The position numbers and the translations under genes are program-made. Below the pieces are notes generated by a model. It saw nothing but the letters and a program-made list of their open reading frames with translations. It had not been told where the DNA came from and did not search any database. Shown in pieces: positions 46,577-55,101 of a stretch of DNA of 62,967 bases. Positions within the stretch are counted from its first letter, which is position 1. Each line of letters begins with the position of its first letter. The DNA comes from Verrucomicrobia bacterium SCGC AAA164-M04. GTDB lineage: Bacteria; Verrucomicrobiota; Verrucomicrobiae; Verrucomicrobiales; Akkermansiaceae. Location of the stretch: the NCBI GenBank assembly GCA_000383735.1, contig KB912201.1, positions 1 to 62,967 of the forward strand, given 5' to 3'.

Positions 46577-46731
46577 CCCTCAATCTGATTGGTGAACCAG
46601 CCTAGTTGAATAAAGAAGTCTTGTTCTGCAAAGGTTCTCATATCGCCTAGCCAAGCCTTATCCTCTGCTTCAACAGCACTCCTAAATAGGGCCACGATAT
46701 CCTTTGCATCCATTTCTGCATTTTTCGCCAT
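46570..46731 (-). pseudogene. 5' gene fragment ending in repeat R7
   Basis: A 53-codon frame from ATG 46731 (AKNAEMDAKDIVALFRSAVEAEDK..) looks like the start of a real soluble protein: acidic, helical and with regular codons. It stops at a TAG supplied by the CTAGCAG end of R7. It is therefore probably the N-terminal part of a longer gene cut by the repeat, though a small functional protein cannot be excluded. It lies between the array and tRNA-Ser. Confidence 0.45.
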
Positions 46732-46846
46732 TCACAGAGCCATACAACCGACAGCTTAGATGTCATTACGAAAGCTTATGAAACCTCTTCAAACCTTACC
46801 TAAAGGTGTATCACTTTGTGTATCACTCACCCACCTTCCCAAAACG

Positions 46847-46879
46847 AAAGCCCTCCAACTCATTGAGAAGAAGGGCTTT
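46847..46879 (-). terminator. Intrinsic terminator downstream of tRNA-Ser
   Basis: AAAGCCCT and AGGGCTTT form a perfect 8-bp stem with a 17-base loop. On the minus strand it follows the tRNA 3' end by 6 bases. A T-run after it is short (CGTTTTG). Confidence 0.65.
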
Positions 46880-46885
46880 AAAATA

Positions 46886-46976
46886 TGGCGGACCGGGAGG
46901 GATTCGAACCCTCGATACGCTTTTGACGTATACTCCCTTAGCAGGGGAGCGCTTTCAACCACTCAGCCACCGGTCC
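46886..46976 (-). tRNA. tRNA-Ser (GCU), 91 nt with encoded CCA
   Basis: On the minus strand the acceptor arm GGACCGG pairs with CCGGTCC, followed by discriminator G and an encoded CCA. The D-loop region has GGCTGAGTGG. The anticodon stem-loop is CTCCC-CTGCTAA-GGGAG, giving anticodon GCU, which reads AGC/AGU serine codons. A long variable arm (GTATACG..CGTATC), typical of serine tRNA, follows. The T arm is GAGGGTTCGAATCCCTC. All class II features are present. Confidence 0.96.
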
Positions 46977-47064
46977 GGCGCTCGATTGAACGGGCGGGAT
47001 ATGAACACCTCAATTGACCTTCGTCAATGGTAAGAGCATCCAATTCTAAACTTTTTTTGAGGCA

Positions 47065-47096
47065 CGAAAAAAGGCGGCTCAACAAGAGCCACCTTT
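47065..47096 (-). terminator. Intrinsic terminator of the coiled-coil protein pair
   Basis: On the minus strand AAAGGTGGCTC and GAGCCGCCTTT pair with one mismatch and a 5-base loop, followed by a run of T. It lies 25 bases after the stop at 47122. Confidence 0.82.
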
Positions 47097-47121
47097 CGAA
47101 AATTTCGGAGTAATTTCCGCG

Positions 47122-47922
47122 CTAGTTTGAGCTTACGCTTTCGAGAATAACTTGATCTCCAGCTTGGAGAGCGACACCATTTCGAAGGCTGCCTGGCTCG
47201 ACATCAGCAACAGCCGTGTTAGGCTCAAGTTTCGAGATAAGAAGCCTGCCAAGAAGCCGTCCGTCGCGTTGGATCAGGAGTTTTGAGTCACCGGTAAGAC
47301 CGGATTTCTCACCTGCTCCAATCACTACGAAATTCCAGTCATTATCAACTGCGACGATTGTCGCTTGGAAAGTATTCCCTTCGACACGCTTGATACTCTG
47401 GTTGATCTTTTCAACGATCCTGCTGCTCTCAGCGAGATTTTTTGCAATATCTTCCTCAAGGCGTTTCTTGACGAGACTTGCATCCTCTTCTTCACCGACA
47501 AGCCTCTTTTGGTTGGCTTCCATGTCTTTCACAACACGGGGAACTTCCTCCAGCTCGATCCCAGGAAACTTTCCGCGGAGCGCTTCCATAGAAGCATCGA
47601 TTTTCTTCTTCTCAGCCGCAGCAACTTCGAGGTCGCCACTCACTGAATCAAGAGTGCTTGCGAACTCGGTCGCCTGGGATTTCGCTGAATCTAACTCAGC
47701 CTTGGCCTTGGACTTTTCCTCTAAGGCGAGCTCTTTCGCTTGAGTAGCAGTCTCCTTGTTGCGTTCCTCTCTCTCGATGTTAGCACTCAGAGTTTTGTTT
47801 TCACCTTCCAAATTTATTCGTTCTTGGGTCTTCTCCACATATTTTTCTTTGGCATTCCAGCCGAGGAAACCAGACGCAGCGATAGCGACAATTGCGAGGG
47901 AGTAAGTAAGAGTTTCTTTCAT
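47122..47922 (-). CDS. Membrane-anchored coiled-coil protein (first of a paralogous pair)
   Basis: A 266-aa protein with one N-terminal membrane helix (TYSLAIVAIAASGFLGW). A long, charged coiled coil covers about 28-175 (repeats of E, K, A and L with heptad spacing). The C-terminal beta domain (about 180-260) includes QATIVAVDNDWNFVVIGAGEKSGLTGDSKLLIQRDGRLLGRLLISKLEPNTAVADV. That domain resembles FlgT-C-like or DUF4384-type barrels in envelope proteins. It should sit in the inner membrane with the coil in the periplasm. It follows a related gene after 50 bases, so both form an operon with a shared terminator. Confidence 0.65.
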   Translation of the reverse strand: MKETLTYSLAIVAIAASGFLGWNAKEKYVEKTQERINLEGENKTLSANIEREERNKETATQAKELALEEKSKAKAELDSAKSQATEFASTLDSVSGDLEVAAAEKKKIDASMEALRGKFPGIELEEVPRVVKDMEANQKRLVGEEEDASLVKKRLEEDIAKNLAESSRIVEKINQSIKRVEGNTFQATIVAVDNDWNFVVIGAGEKSGLTGDSKLLIQRDGRLLGRLLISKLEPNTAVADVEPGSLRNGVALQAGDQVILESVSSN

Positions 47923-47972
47923 AAGATGCTAGGTTCGTAGGTAAAAATTGTTTTTGACTGTTTTTGTTAAAT

Positions 47973-48758
47973 CTAGTTCCCGTTTGTTGCAGATTCAACT
48001 GGAATCACGACATCTCCCGGCGCAACATCGACACCTTCTTGGAGGGAACTTTGAATGACATCTGCCGTAGCTAAGTTGGCGGAGACTGCCTTCACATTGA
48101 GTTCAGCGATTTTCTCCCCCGCGCGGATGACAGCAACCCGAGAGCCCCCGATCACACCAGATCGTATTCCCGCAGCGAGAGTTACGATTCCAAGGCGACG
48201 ATCAATGGATCGGATCGTGGTCTTCATAGTCGGAAAAGACTGGCCGGAAGTGATCTGGCTCTGCTTGGTCTTCGCAGCAACAAGAACCTGACCGGTGCTT
48301 GTCTTTTCACCGCGGAGACGCTCGATCTCCGTATTCAAAGTTGCAACCTGTCCCTTAAGCTCAGCAATAGAGGCCTGAAGACGCTCGATCTTTGGAGCAA
48401 GCTCCTCAAGGTCACCAAGTTCTTTCAACTTCTCTTGAGCATTAGCGACCTCATTCTTAGTCGAATCAAGCTCCTTTTGCTTGGTATCGATTTCAGCTTG
48501 AACAGCATTATTAGCCGTAGTCTGCTTCTCAACCTCGCTACGAAGGCCATCACGATCTTCGATTGCCTCTGTTTGCGTAGCTTCGAGCTCTGTGATTTCG
48601 TCACGAAGACCCTTGAAGGTCTTTGTGTTTATGCCTTTGCGGTCACTTTCTGTATTAACTTTTCCAACTTGTATTTCGAACTCCCCTTTATTCTTGTGGG
48701 CCACGAAAGCCGAGAACGCGAGGACGATTGCTGTTAGGGTGCCTAAAGTATTTACCAT
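47973..48758 (-). CDS. Membrane-anchored coiled-coil protein (second of the pair)
   Basis: A 261-aa protein with the same layout as its neighbour. A short N-terminal helix (GTLTAIVLAFSAFVA) is followed by a long coiled coil over about 40-165 (ITELEATQTEAIEDRDGLRSEVE..). The C-terminal beta domain has RSIDRRLGIVTLAAGIRSGVIGGSRVAVIRAGEKIAELNVKAVSANLATADV. The phrases L-x-x-x-A-x-x-x-S-G-x-x-x-G-S and A-x-A-D-V are shared with the downstream protein, so they arose by duplication. The role is unknown. It diverges from the ABC exporter gene. Confidence 0.65.
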   Translation of the reverse strand: MVNTLGTLTAIVLAFSAFVAHKNKGEFEIQVGKVNTESDRKGINTKTFKGLRDEITELEATQTEAIEDRDGLRSEVEKQTTANNAVQAEIDTKQKELDSTKNEVANAQEKLKELGDLEELAPKIERLQASIAELKGQVATLNTEIERLRGEKTSTGQVLVAAKTKQSQITSGQSFPTMKTTIRSIDRRLGIVTLAAGIRSGVIGGSRVAVIRAGEKIAELNVKAVSANLATADVIQSSLQEGVDVAPGDVVIPVESATNGN

Positions 48759-48915
48759 GGGATGTTTGTCTTAAGGAGGTGTTGGAATTAAGCTATCGGT
48801 GTTGGCAGGCATCCGGCAATCAGAAAATTCACCGAAAAATGAATTATTCTTAATAACTGGTCGACTTTTACACTCTATCGCTTGCATCTGCGGTGGAAGA
48901 GGACAATTTGCCGAC

Positions 48916-50631
48916 GTGTCGAGCGTCCTGCGTGTTATTGGTTATTTAAAAAAATATCCCCTTCTCGGGGGATCTCAGTTCCTTTGCGCCTCTATAATGG
49001 CGGCCTCAGTCATCGTATTCCCGCTCGTCACCAAGCACATCACAGGAGAAATTATTCCGAATCGACAATTTGATGTCTTTTTCCCCTGGGTCTTGGTCGG
49101 CCTCCTGAGCTTTTTTATCAAGGATGCTCTAAATTGTGCCCGAATCATCTTGAACAACCACTTTGAGCAACGGGTGATTTTTGATATCCGCTCTGACCTC
49201 TACCGCAAGATTCAAAGACTCCCATTGCGATGGTTCGATAGCCGCCGCACCGGGGACATCATGACTCGCGTGGTTGAAGACGTAACCGCGATGGAGCGAA
49301 TTCTAATCGATGGAATTGAGTTAGGTCTTATTTCAATCATTCAAATCCTCGCGGTTGGAATCACGATGTATTGGTTGGATCCCACGGTTGCATTATGGGC
49401 CACTCTTCCGATTCCCTTCCTAGCGATGGGGGCGTGGATTTACACTCGAAAAGCCCGAGGAAGATACAAAGCGCAGCGAGATGCTTCTTCCGATCTAAAC
49501 GCAGTGTTGCACGATAATATTGCTGGGATTCGCCAGATTAAGGCCTACGCCGCGGAAAAAGATGAACACGAGCATTTCAATGGGCTTTCAGGCGCGCTTC
49601 GCAAAGCTACCCTGCGGATCATGAAATGGTGGGCTTTTTACAATCCGAGCATGTCGTTCTTTAATAGCACGGGATACGTCCTAGTTCTCGGGTTTGGAGG
49701 ATATGCGGTGATGCAAGGCACCATGCAATTTGATGAACTCCTGACGTTTTTTTTACTTCTTTCTCTGTTCTACGAGCCAGTCAGCAAGCTCCACCAACTC
49801 AATCAGATGGCTTTGTCTTCTCGTGCCGCCGCCGACCGTGTTTTTGAAATCTTAGACTCCGATGATGAACCAGACGCCGCGAGCGGAGACCCTCTCCCCC
49901 GCCCCGTCAAAGGTGCGGTCGAGTTCAACAACGTCAGTTTTTCTTACGATAAAGGCCAGCCAACACTCGACGAAGTCTCCCTCATTGCCGAGCCCGGACA
50001 AACGATCGCTTTGGCCGGCTCCACCGGCGCAGGAAAGTCAACGATCGTCAACCTGCTTTGCCGATTTTACGAATACGACAACGGCTCGGTTCTGATTGAT
50101 GGAAAAGAACTAAACACCCTGGCAAAGGGGTCTTTGCGAGACGCCATCGGCTACGTGACTCAGGAAGCTTTTCTTTTCAACGGAACGGTGCGCGAAAACC
50201 TCTCGCTAGCAGATCGCCACGCTAATGATGACGCCATCTGGAAAGCTCTTGAAGCTGCCAAGGCCAGCGAATTTGTTCGCGCGCTACCAAAACAACTCGA
50301 TACCAATGTCGGAGAGCGAGGCGTGAAACTCTCAGGCGGAGAAAAGCAGCGCCTCTCAATCGCTCGGGCCCTCCTTAAAGACCCTCCCATTCTTCTTCTC
50401 GATGAAGCGACGGCTTCAGTCGACAACCAGACCGAACTTCTTATCCAACAGGCGCTTGATGAATTAATGAAAAACCGCACCTCTATCGTGATTGCCCACC
50501 GACTCTCGACCATTCAGAACGCCGATCGTATCTACGTTCTGCAAAAAGGACGTGTCATTGAGGAGGGACCCTACGACGTGCTCATCAATCAAGGCGGAAA
50601 ATTTGCGGAGTTGGCTAATACTATTAAATAG
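48916..50631 (+). CDS. ABC transporter with fused membrane and ATPase domains (MsbA-like)
   Basis: An ABC half-transporter; family members flip lipids such as lipid A or export drugs as dimers. I prefer GTG 48916, which puts SSVLRVIGYLKKYPLL at the start; an in-frame TTG 48799 adds 39 residues unlike the family. The six-helix membrane domain (about 15-315) is followed by an ATPase domain with Walker A GSTGAGKST, the LSGGEKQR signature, Walker B ILLLDEAT and the H-loop IVIAHRLSTI. All ATPase residues are present. The membrane domain resembles MsbA (RRTGDIMTRVVEDV, QIKAYAAEKDE). The exact substrate is unknown. Confidence 0.9.
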   Translation: MSSVLRVIGYLKKYPLLGGSQFLCASIMAASVIVFPLVTKHITGEIIPNRQFDVFFPWVLVGLLSFFIKDALNCARIILNNHFEQRVIFDIRSDLYRKIQRLPLRWFDSRRTGDIMTRVVEDVTAMERILIDGIELGLISIIQILAVGITMYWLDPTVALWATLPIPFLAMGAWIYTRKARGRYKAQRDASSDLNAVLHDNIAGIRQIKAYAAEKDEHEHFNGLSGALRKATLRIMKWWAFYNPSMSFFNSTGYVLVLGFGGYAVMQGTMQFDELLTFFLLLSLFYEPVSKLHQLNQMALSSRAAADRVFEILDSDDEPDAASGDPLPRPVKGAVEFNNVSFSYDKGQPTLDEVSLIAEPGQTIALAGSTGAGKSTIVNLLCRFYEYDNGSVLIDGKELNTLAKGSLRDAIGYVTQEAFLFNGTVRENLSLADRHANDDAIWKALEAAKASEFVRALPKQLDTNVGERGVKLSGGEKQRLSIARALLKDPPILLLDEATASVDNQTELLIQQALDELMKNRTSIVIAHRLSTIQNADRIYVLQKGRVIEEGPYDVLINQGGKFAELANTIK

Positions 50632-50674
50632 TCGTAACTCCCTGATTATCATTATTTCTAAACTATTTTTTTAG

Positions 50675-50715
50675 AAAAACCGGGCGATTCCCGCTCAAAA
50701 TTAGAGGTTTTTTTT
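50675..50715 (+). terminator. Terminator after the ABC transporter gene
   Basis: AAAAACC and GGTTTTT pair around a 24-base loop that itself contains GGG/CCC, ending in eight T. An overlapping TTTCTAAA/TTTAGAAA hairpin lies at 50655-50677. Confidence 0.6.
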
Positions 50716-50816
50716 ATTCATCCATAGACAAAACCGCCCCTCCAGCTACGTTTTCTGGGAAGTTATAACAATAACGCCGATTTTTCATCCCTTGGGAGAG
50801 TAACCGGCTTTGTGCG

Positions 50817-50850
50817 AAGCGGCTCCGGATTGGTCTCTGGAGCCGCTTTT
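50817..50850 (+). terminator. Strong orphan hairpin with T-run
   Basis: AAGCGGCTCC and GGAGCCGCTT form a perfect 10-bp stem with a 12-base loop, followed by TT. It is about 185 bases past the ABC gene and about 250 before the next start, with no gene just upstream. It may end a small RNA or be an attenuator. The rest of the 50632-51099 spacer has no supported gene. Confidence 0.6.
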
Positions 50851-51099
50851 ATTATTTCGAGCGCCACTTATCCTCATTTACTTCACAAAAGCGCCACCGC
50901 TTTGACAATCCTGCGATGAGAAGACCTCCCTCGCAGCCTTCTCAGGGAAAAAGAAAGATATAAGAAGGAGTCACGTTTCTATCAACGTGATCAACGATCG
51001 AATTGGCAGGATCCTCAATCCTCTTTGCCGCTTTTTCAATCCCGACAAAGAATCACCCGCGTGACGCCTCAATTGACACGGCCATTTACTACCTTCCCG

Positions 51100-53616
51100 A
51101 TGATCTCATTATTCAAAAAATCGCGCTCCGTTTTCTCAAGAAAAGTCCTCGCTTTGACCGTCCTTAGCACCGCAAGCGGGCATACTGCCGTTGATTTCAA
51201 TCGCGATATCCGCCCCATCCTTTCCGACAAGTGCTTTCACTGCCACGGCCCGGACGAAAAGACCCGAGAAGCTGAACTGCGCCTCGATACCTATAAAGGA
51301 GCGACCGAAGGGGGAGAATTTGAGATCCCGATCGAGCCTGGCAAACCCAATGAATCGGAAGTTATCGCGAGAATTCTTAATCAGGACCCAAAGGAGATTA
51401 TGCCCCCTCCTGAAACCCACAAAAAAATCTCTCCGAAGGAACTTGAGCTCCTAAAGCAGTGGATCAAAGAGGGCGCGAGATATGATGATCCCTGGACTTA
51501 TAAAAACCCGCTCAAGCACCCCGCCCCGGTGGTTCAGACAAAAGATTGGCCCGTTAACTTTATCGACTATTTCATTCTCTCCCAACTTGAAAAGGTCGCC
51601 CTTTCCCCATCTCCCGATACTGATCCCGTAACCCTTCTTCGCCGACTAAACTTTGACCTGACCGGTCTTCCGCCCACCCCCGCTGATCGCGATCGCTTTC
51701 TAAGCTCTTTTAAAACTAATCCCCAAATTGCCATTGAGGCCGAAGTCGATCGTCTCCTCAAATCTCCTCACTTTGGGGAGCGGCTCGCAAGCTACTGGCT
51801 CGACCTAGTCCGCTACGCCGACACCGTTGGTTACCACGGTGATCAGGATCACAATATCTCGCCTTATCGCGACTATGTCATTCGTGCTTTTAACGAAAAC
51901 ATGCCATTTGATCGCTTCACCCGAGAGCAACTGGCTGGCGACCTCCTCCCACACCCGACCCAGCAACAACTTGTCGCAACTGGCTACAATCGACTCCTTC
52001 AAACCACCCACGAAGGCGGGCTACAACAGGCTGAGTATCGCGCCATCTACCAAGCAGATCGTGTCCGCAACGTCTCCGCTGTTTGGATGGGCGCTACTGT
52101 GGGTTGCGCACAGTGCCACGATCATAAATATGATCCATACACCGCCAAGGACTTTCACACCCTTGGAGCCTTCTTTGCCGACATCGATGATGAGCAACAC
52201 TTTAAGTCTGGAACTAACTCTCTTCCGACCCGTCGCCCCCCTGAAATTTTAGTGCTAACTTCCAGCCAAGAAGCCGAAATCGCCTCGCTAAACAAAAAGC
52301 TTAACGACCTTTCAAAAGGTAGCCGAAACGAAATTGCTCGCCTTATCAAAGAATCTGCTGACCGAGCTTCTCTTGCCAAGAAAGCGAAAAACCCTAAAGA
52401 GAAGCAAAAATGGTTTGATGGCCTCAAACGAACCAATGACGCACTAGTGAAGCTCATCTCCGGCGACGAGCTCACCCAATGGAAAACTACTGAAGAACGT
52501 CGTGCAGAAATCGCATCCTCTGGGAAACTCACGATGATCACTAAGGCACTCAAGGCACCTCGTATTTCGCGAATTTTACCGCGAGGGAATTGGCTCGATG
52601 AATCCGGGGAAATTGTTCAACCCGCTGTTCCCCACTTCCTACCTAAAATCAAAAAAGAAGGGCGTCAGACCCGTCTTGATCTTGCGAAATGGATCACTGA
52701 TCCTCAAAACGGAACCGGCGGACTTACGGCCCGCGTTACCTCAAATCGCCTCTTCTATCTCTTTTTTGGAACCGGCCTTTCCCGCTCTCTCGGTGACTTT
52801 GGAGGACAGGGCCAACCACCATCAATCCCCGAACTTCTCGACCGGCTCGCCGTCGAGTTTTACGAATCTAATTGGGACATCAAGAAGATGGTTAAGACAC
52901 TCGTAACCTCGCGAGCCTACCGCCAATCTTCACTCGTTCCCTCAAACCTGCGCGAGCGCGATCCCTACAATGAACTTTTTGCCCGACAAGCCCGCTTTCG
53001 CCTCCCTGCCGAAATGGTCCGAGACAACGCTCTCTCACTCTCCAGACTCCTCGTCACCGAGCTTGGTGGAGCCTCCGTTAAACCCTATCAACCTAGTGGA
53101 TACTATCGCCACCTCAACTTCCCAGTCCGAAAATACAAACAAGACACCGACGCAAAAATCTACCGTCGCAGTCTTTACATCCACTGGCAGCGGCAGTTCC
53201 TGCACCCCATGCTCAAGGCATTCGACGCTCCCAGCCGAGAAGAATGCACCGCCGAACGTCCCAAATCAAATACCCCAGTGGCGGCACTCAACCTGTTGAA
53301 CGACCCCACCTTTGTCGAAGCCGCGCGCGTTTTTGCTGAGCGGATTCTCAAGGAATCCAAACCAGATAATCTTGCGCGTCTCCACCATGCCTTTGATCTT
53401 GCTCTCAATCGAAAACCAACGACCGAAGAACGTGACACCATCGGACAACTCCTCACCTACGCCGAGGCTGACTTCAAAAAGAATCCAAATTCGGCAACTG
53501 CCATTATCAACATTGGCCAAACCAAACCCGAAAATCTTGATACCATTGCTCTCGCTAGCTGGACCACTGTCTCACGCGCCATTCTTAATCTTAGCGAAAC
53601 AACGACCCGCAACTAA
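51100..53616 (+). CDS. PSCyt1-DUF1549-DUF1553 cytochrome-type protein
   Basis: This large secreted family is common in Planctomycetota and Verrucomicrobiota; the reaction is unproven. I chose ATG 51100 because it precedes a basic, hydrophobic leader (KKSRSVFSRKVLALTVLSTASGHTA). Residue order: PSCyt1 heme site C45-F-H-C48-H49, then LRRLNFDLTGLPPTPADRD, which opens DUF1549. ERLASYWLDLVRYADT and a second CAQCHDHKYDPYTAKDF (near residue 340) follow, and DUF1553 occupies the C-terminal half (RVTSNRLFYLFFGTGLSRSLGDFGGQG, NLRERDPYNELFARQARFRLPAEMVRDNALSLS). The 838-aa length is usual. A DUF1501 gene follows, the standard partner. Confidence 0.9.
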   Translation: MISLFKKSRSVFSRKVLALTVLSTASGHTAVDFNRDIRPILSDKCFHCHGPDEKTREAELRLDTYKGATEGGEFEIPIEPGKPNESEVIARILNQDPKEIMPPPETHKKISPKELELLKQWIKEGARYDDPWTYKNPLKHPAPVVQTKDWPVNFIDYFILSQLEKVALSPSPDTDPVTLLRRLNFDLTGLPPTPADRDRFLSSFKTNPQIAIEAEVDRLLKSPHFGERLASYWLDLVRYADTVGYHGDQDHNISPYRDYVIRAFNENMPFDRFTREQLAGDLLPHPTQQQLVATGYNRLLQTTHEGGLQQAEYRAIYQADRVRNVSAVWMGATVGCAQCHDHKYDPYTAKDFHTLGAFFADIDDEQHFKSGTNSLPTRRPPEILVLTSSQEAEIASLNKKLNDLSKGSRNEIARLIKESADRASLAKKAKNPKEKQKWFDGLKRTNDALVKLISGDELTQWKTTEERRAEIASSGKLTMITKALKAPRISRILPRGNWLDESGEIVQPAVPHFLPKIKKEGRQTRLDLAKWITDPQNGTGGLTARVTSNRLFYLFFGTGLSRSLGDFGGQGQPPSIPELLDRLAVEFYESNWDIKKMVKTLVTSRAYRQSSLVPSNLRERDPYNELFARQARFRLPAEMVRDNALSLSRLLVTELGGASVKPYQPSGYYRHLNFPVRKYKQDTDAKIYRRSLYIHWQRQFLHPMLKAFDAPSREECTAERPKSNTPVAALNLLNDPTFVEAARVFAERILKESKPDNLARLHHAFDLALNRKPTTEERDTIGQLLTYAEADFKKNPNSATAIINIGQTKPENLDTIALASWTTVSRAILNLSETTTRN

Positions 53617-53684
53617 GCCCCAAAGAAGCAAACAAAATCAGCCCGGGGCATGCCCTGCATTTTGACTTCCAACCCTCTATTCCC

Positions 53685-55100
53685 GTGAACGCCACAAACT
53701 TCATCAATCGTCGAACTTTCCTCAACAACACTGGACTTTCCTTCGGCTCCGCAGCCCTCCTTTCTCAGCTCACTCGCGCAGAGGGTCTCGTTGGAAAATA
53801 CCCCGGCTTATCCGGCTTCCCGCACCACACGGCCAAAGCAAAACGCGTCATCTTTCTCTGTATGGCAGGTGGACCATCTCATCTCGAGACTTTCGACTAC
53901 AAACCACAACTCGATAAGCTGAACGGGAAGGCCATGCCGGAATCCTTCACCAAGGGCCAACCCATCGCACAACTCCAAGGACAAGCTCTTAAGGTTCAAG
54001 GCCACCTCACCAAATTTAAAAAACACGGGAATTCGGGCCAATACATCTCCGACTTCCTTCCCTACCACCAGAAGATGGCAGACGACATCACCGTCATCCG
54101 ATCCATGGTCACCGAGCAAATCAACCACGATCCCGCTCACACCTTTATGAATACAGGCACCGCCATCAGCGGTCGCCCTTCGATGGGCTCCTGGATCAAC
54201 TACGGCCTTGGGTCTGAGTCCGAAAACCTTCCCGGCTTTGTAGTTCTTACTTCCGTCGGGGGACGTAACCCTCAACCCATCGCCTCCCGCCAGTGGGGAT
54301 CGGGCTTCCTCCCCTCTCGATTTCAGGGGGTCGAATTTAATTCCACCGGAGACCCTGTTCACTACGTGACAAATCCGAATGGCGTGGATCGACAGCATCA
54401 GAACGCGCTCATCAAAACTATTCAGAAGCTCGACTCCCAGCGTAACGAACTCGTCGACGACCCTGAGATCGCAACCCGTATCAGCGCATACGAAATGGCC
54501 TTCAAAATGCAGGCCTCAGTCCCTGAACTCACCGACCTCTCCGGCGAATCTCAAAAGACTCTAGACATGTACGGTGCCAAGCCCGGGGACGGGTCGTATG
54601 CCTCCAACTGCCTTCTGGCTCGGCGCCTTATCGAAAAAGGAACCCGCTTCGTTCAACTCTACCATCGCGGTTGGGACCACCACGGCGGACTTGAAAAATA
54701 CATGGGGATCTGTAGCAAGCTCACTGATCAACCCACTTGGGCTCTCCTCACTGACCTCAAACAGCGCGGCTTATTAGAGGACACTCTTGTCGTCTGGGGC
54801 GGAGAATTCGGCCGCACCCCGATGTTCCAAGGTAAGGGAGGAGCTGGACGCGACCACCACATCAAAGGCTTCTCAATGTGGATGGCAGGAGGTGGAGTTA
54901 AGCCAGGCATGAGCTACGGCGAAACCGACGAGCTTGGTTACAACGCCGCCAAAGATATAGTTCACGTTCGCGACTTTCATGCCACCCTTCTCCACTTATT
55001 AGGAATCGACCACCATCGATTCTCAACGAAATTCCAAGGCCTCGACATGCGACTCACCGGCGTTGAACCCGCAAAAGTAACCAAAGAAATTCTCGCCTAA
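53685..55100 (+). CDS. DUF1501 protein with twin-arginine signal
   Basis: The GTG start at 53685 gives a Tat leader (NRRTFLNNTGLSFGSAALLSQL). The 471-aa protein belongs to DUF1501, a sulfatase/alkaline-phosphatase-like fold. It has VIFLCMAGGPSHLETFDYKPQL, MVTEQINHDPAHTFMNTG, GWDHHGG and VVWGGEFGRTPMFQGKGG, then RDHHIKGFSMWMAGGGVKPG and DFHATLLHLLGID. The Asp and His residues in these blocks form the predicted metal site. It always travels with DUF1549/DUF1553 proteins. Its activity is not established. The next gene starts one base after its stop, so they are one operon. Confidence 0.9.
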   Translation: MNATNFINRRTFLNNTGLSFGSAALLSQLTRAEGLVGKYPGLSGFPHHTAKAKRVIFLCMAGGPSHLETFDYKPQLDKLNGKAMPESFTKGQPIAQLQGQALKVQGHLTKFKKHGNSGQYISDFLPYHQKMADDITVIRSMVTEQINHDPAHTFMNTGTAISGRPSMGSWINYGLGSESENLPGFVVLTSVGGRNPQPIASRQWGSGFLPSRFQGVEFNSTGDPVHYVTNPNGVDRQHQNALIKTIQKLDSQRNELVDDPEIATRISAYEMAFKMQASVPELTDLSGESQKTLDMYGAKPGDGSYASNCLLARRLIEKGTRFVQLYHRGWDHHGGLEKYMGICSKLTDQPTWALLTDLKQRGLLEDTLVVWGGEFGRTPMFQGKGGAGRDHHIKGFSMWMAGGGVKPGMSYGETDELGYNAAKDIVHVRDFHATLLHLLGIDHHRFSTKFQGLDMRLTGVEPAKVTKEILA

Positions 55101-55101
55101 A

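Larger units (their letters stand above)
36391..46731. mobile_element. Cassette-like array: glycan genes separated by seven direct repeats
   Basis: Seven repeat copies (R1-R7), all in the same orientation, bound six units of about 1.2-2.2 kb. Each unit carries one main gene on either strand, and three gene fragments end at repeat edges. Gene contents are a sialidase, a GH32/43-like protein, an unknown, a GH172-like enzyme, a SASA esterase with a DUF1080 fragment, and another unknown. The right edge lies about 115 bases from the terminator of a tRNA-Ser gene. I found no recombinase or transposase inside. It may be a genomic island, an integron-like array with unusual sites, or a MITE-seeded hot spot. 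Confidence 0.6.

Noticed and set aside
36391..46731. Classical integron with attC sites
   Set aside because: No GTTRRRY/RYYYAAC core sites at the repeat ends and no IntI-like gene in the window; genes lie on both strands.
46760..47033. Open frames across the tRNA-Ser gene (IWRTGRDSNPRY type)
   Set aside because: These are well-known artefacts of reading a serine tRNA as protein.
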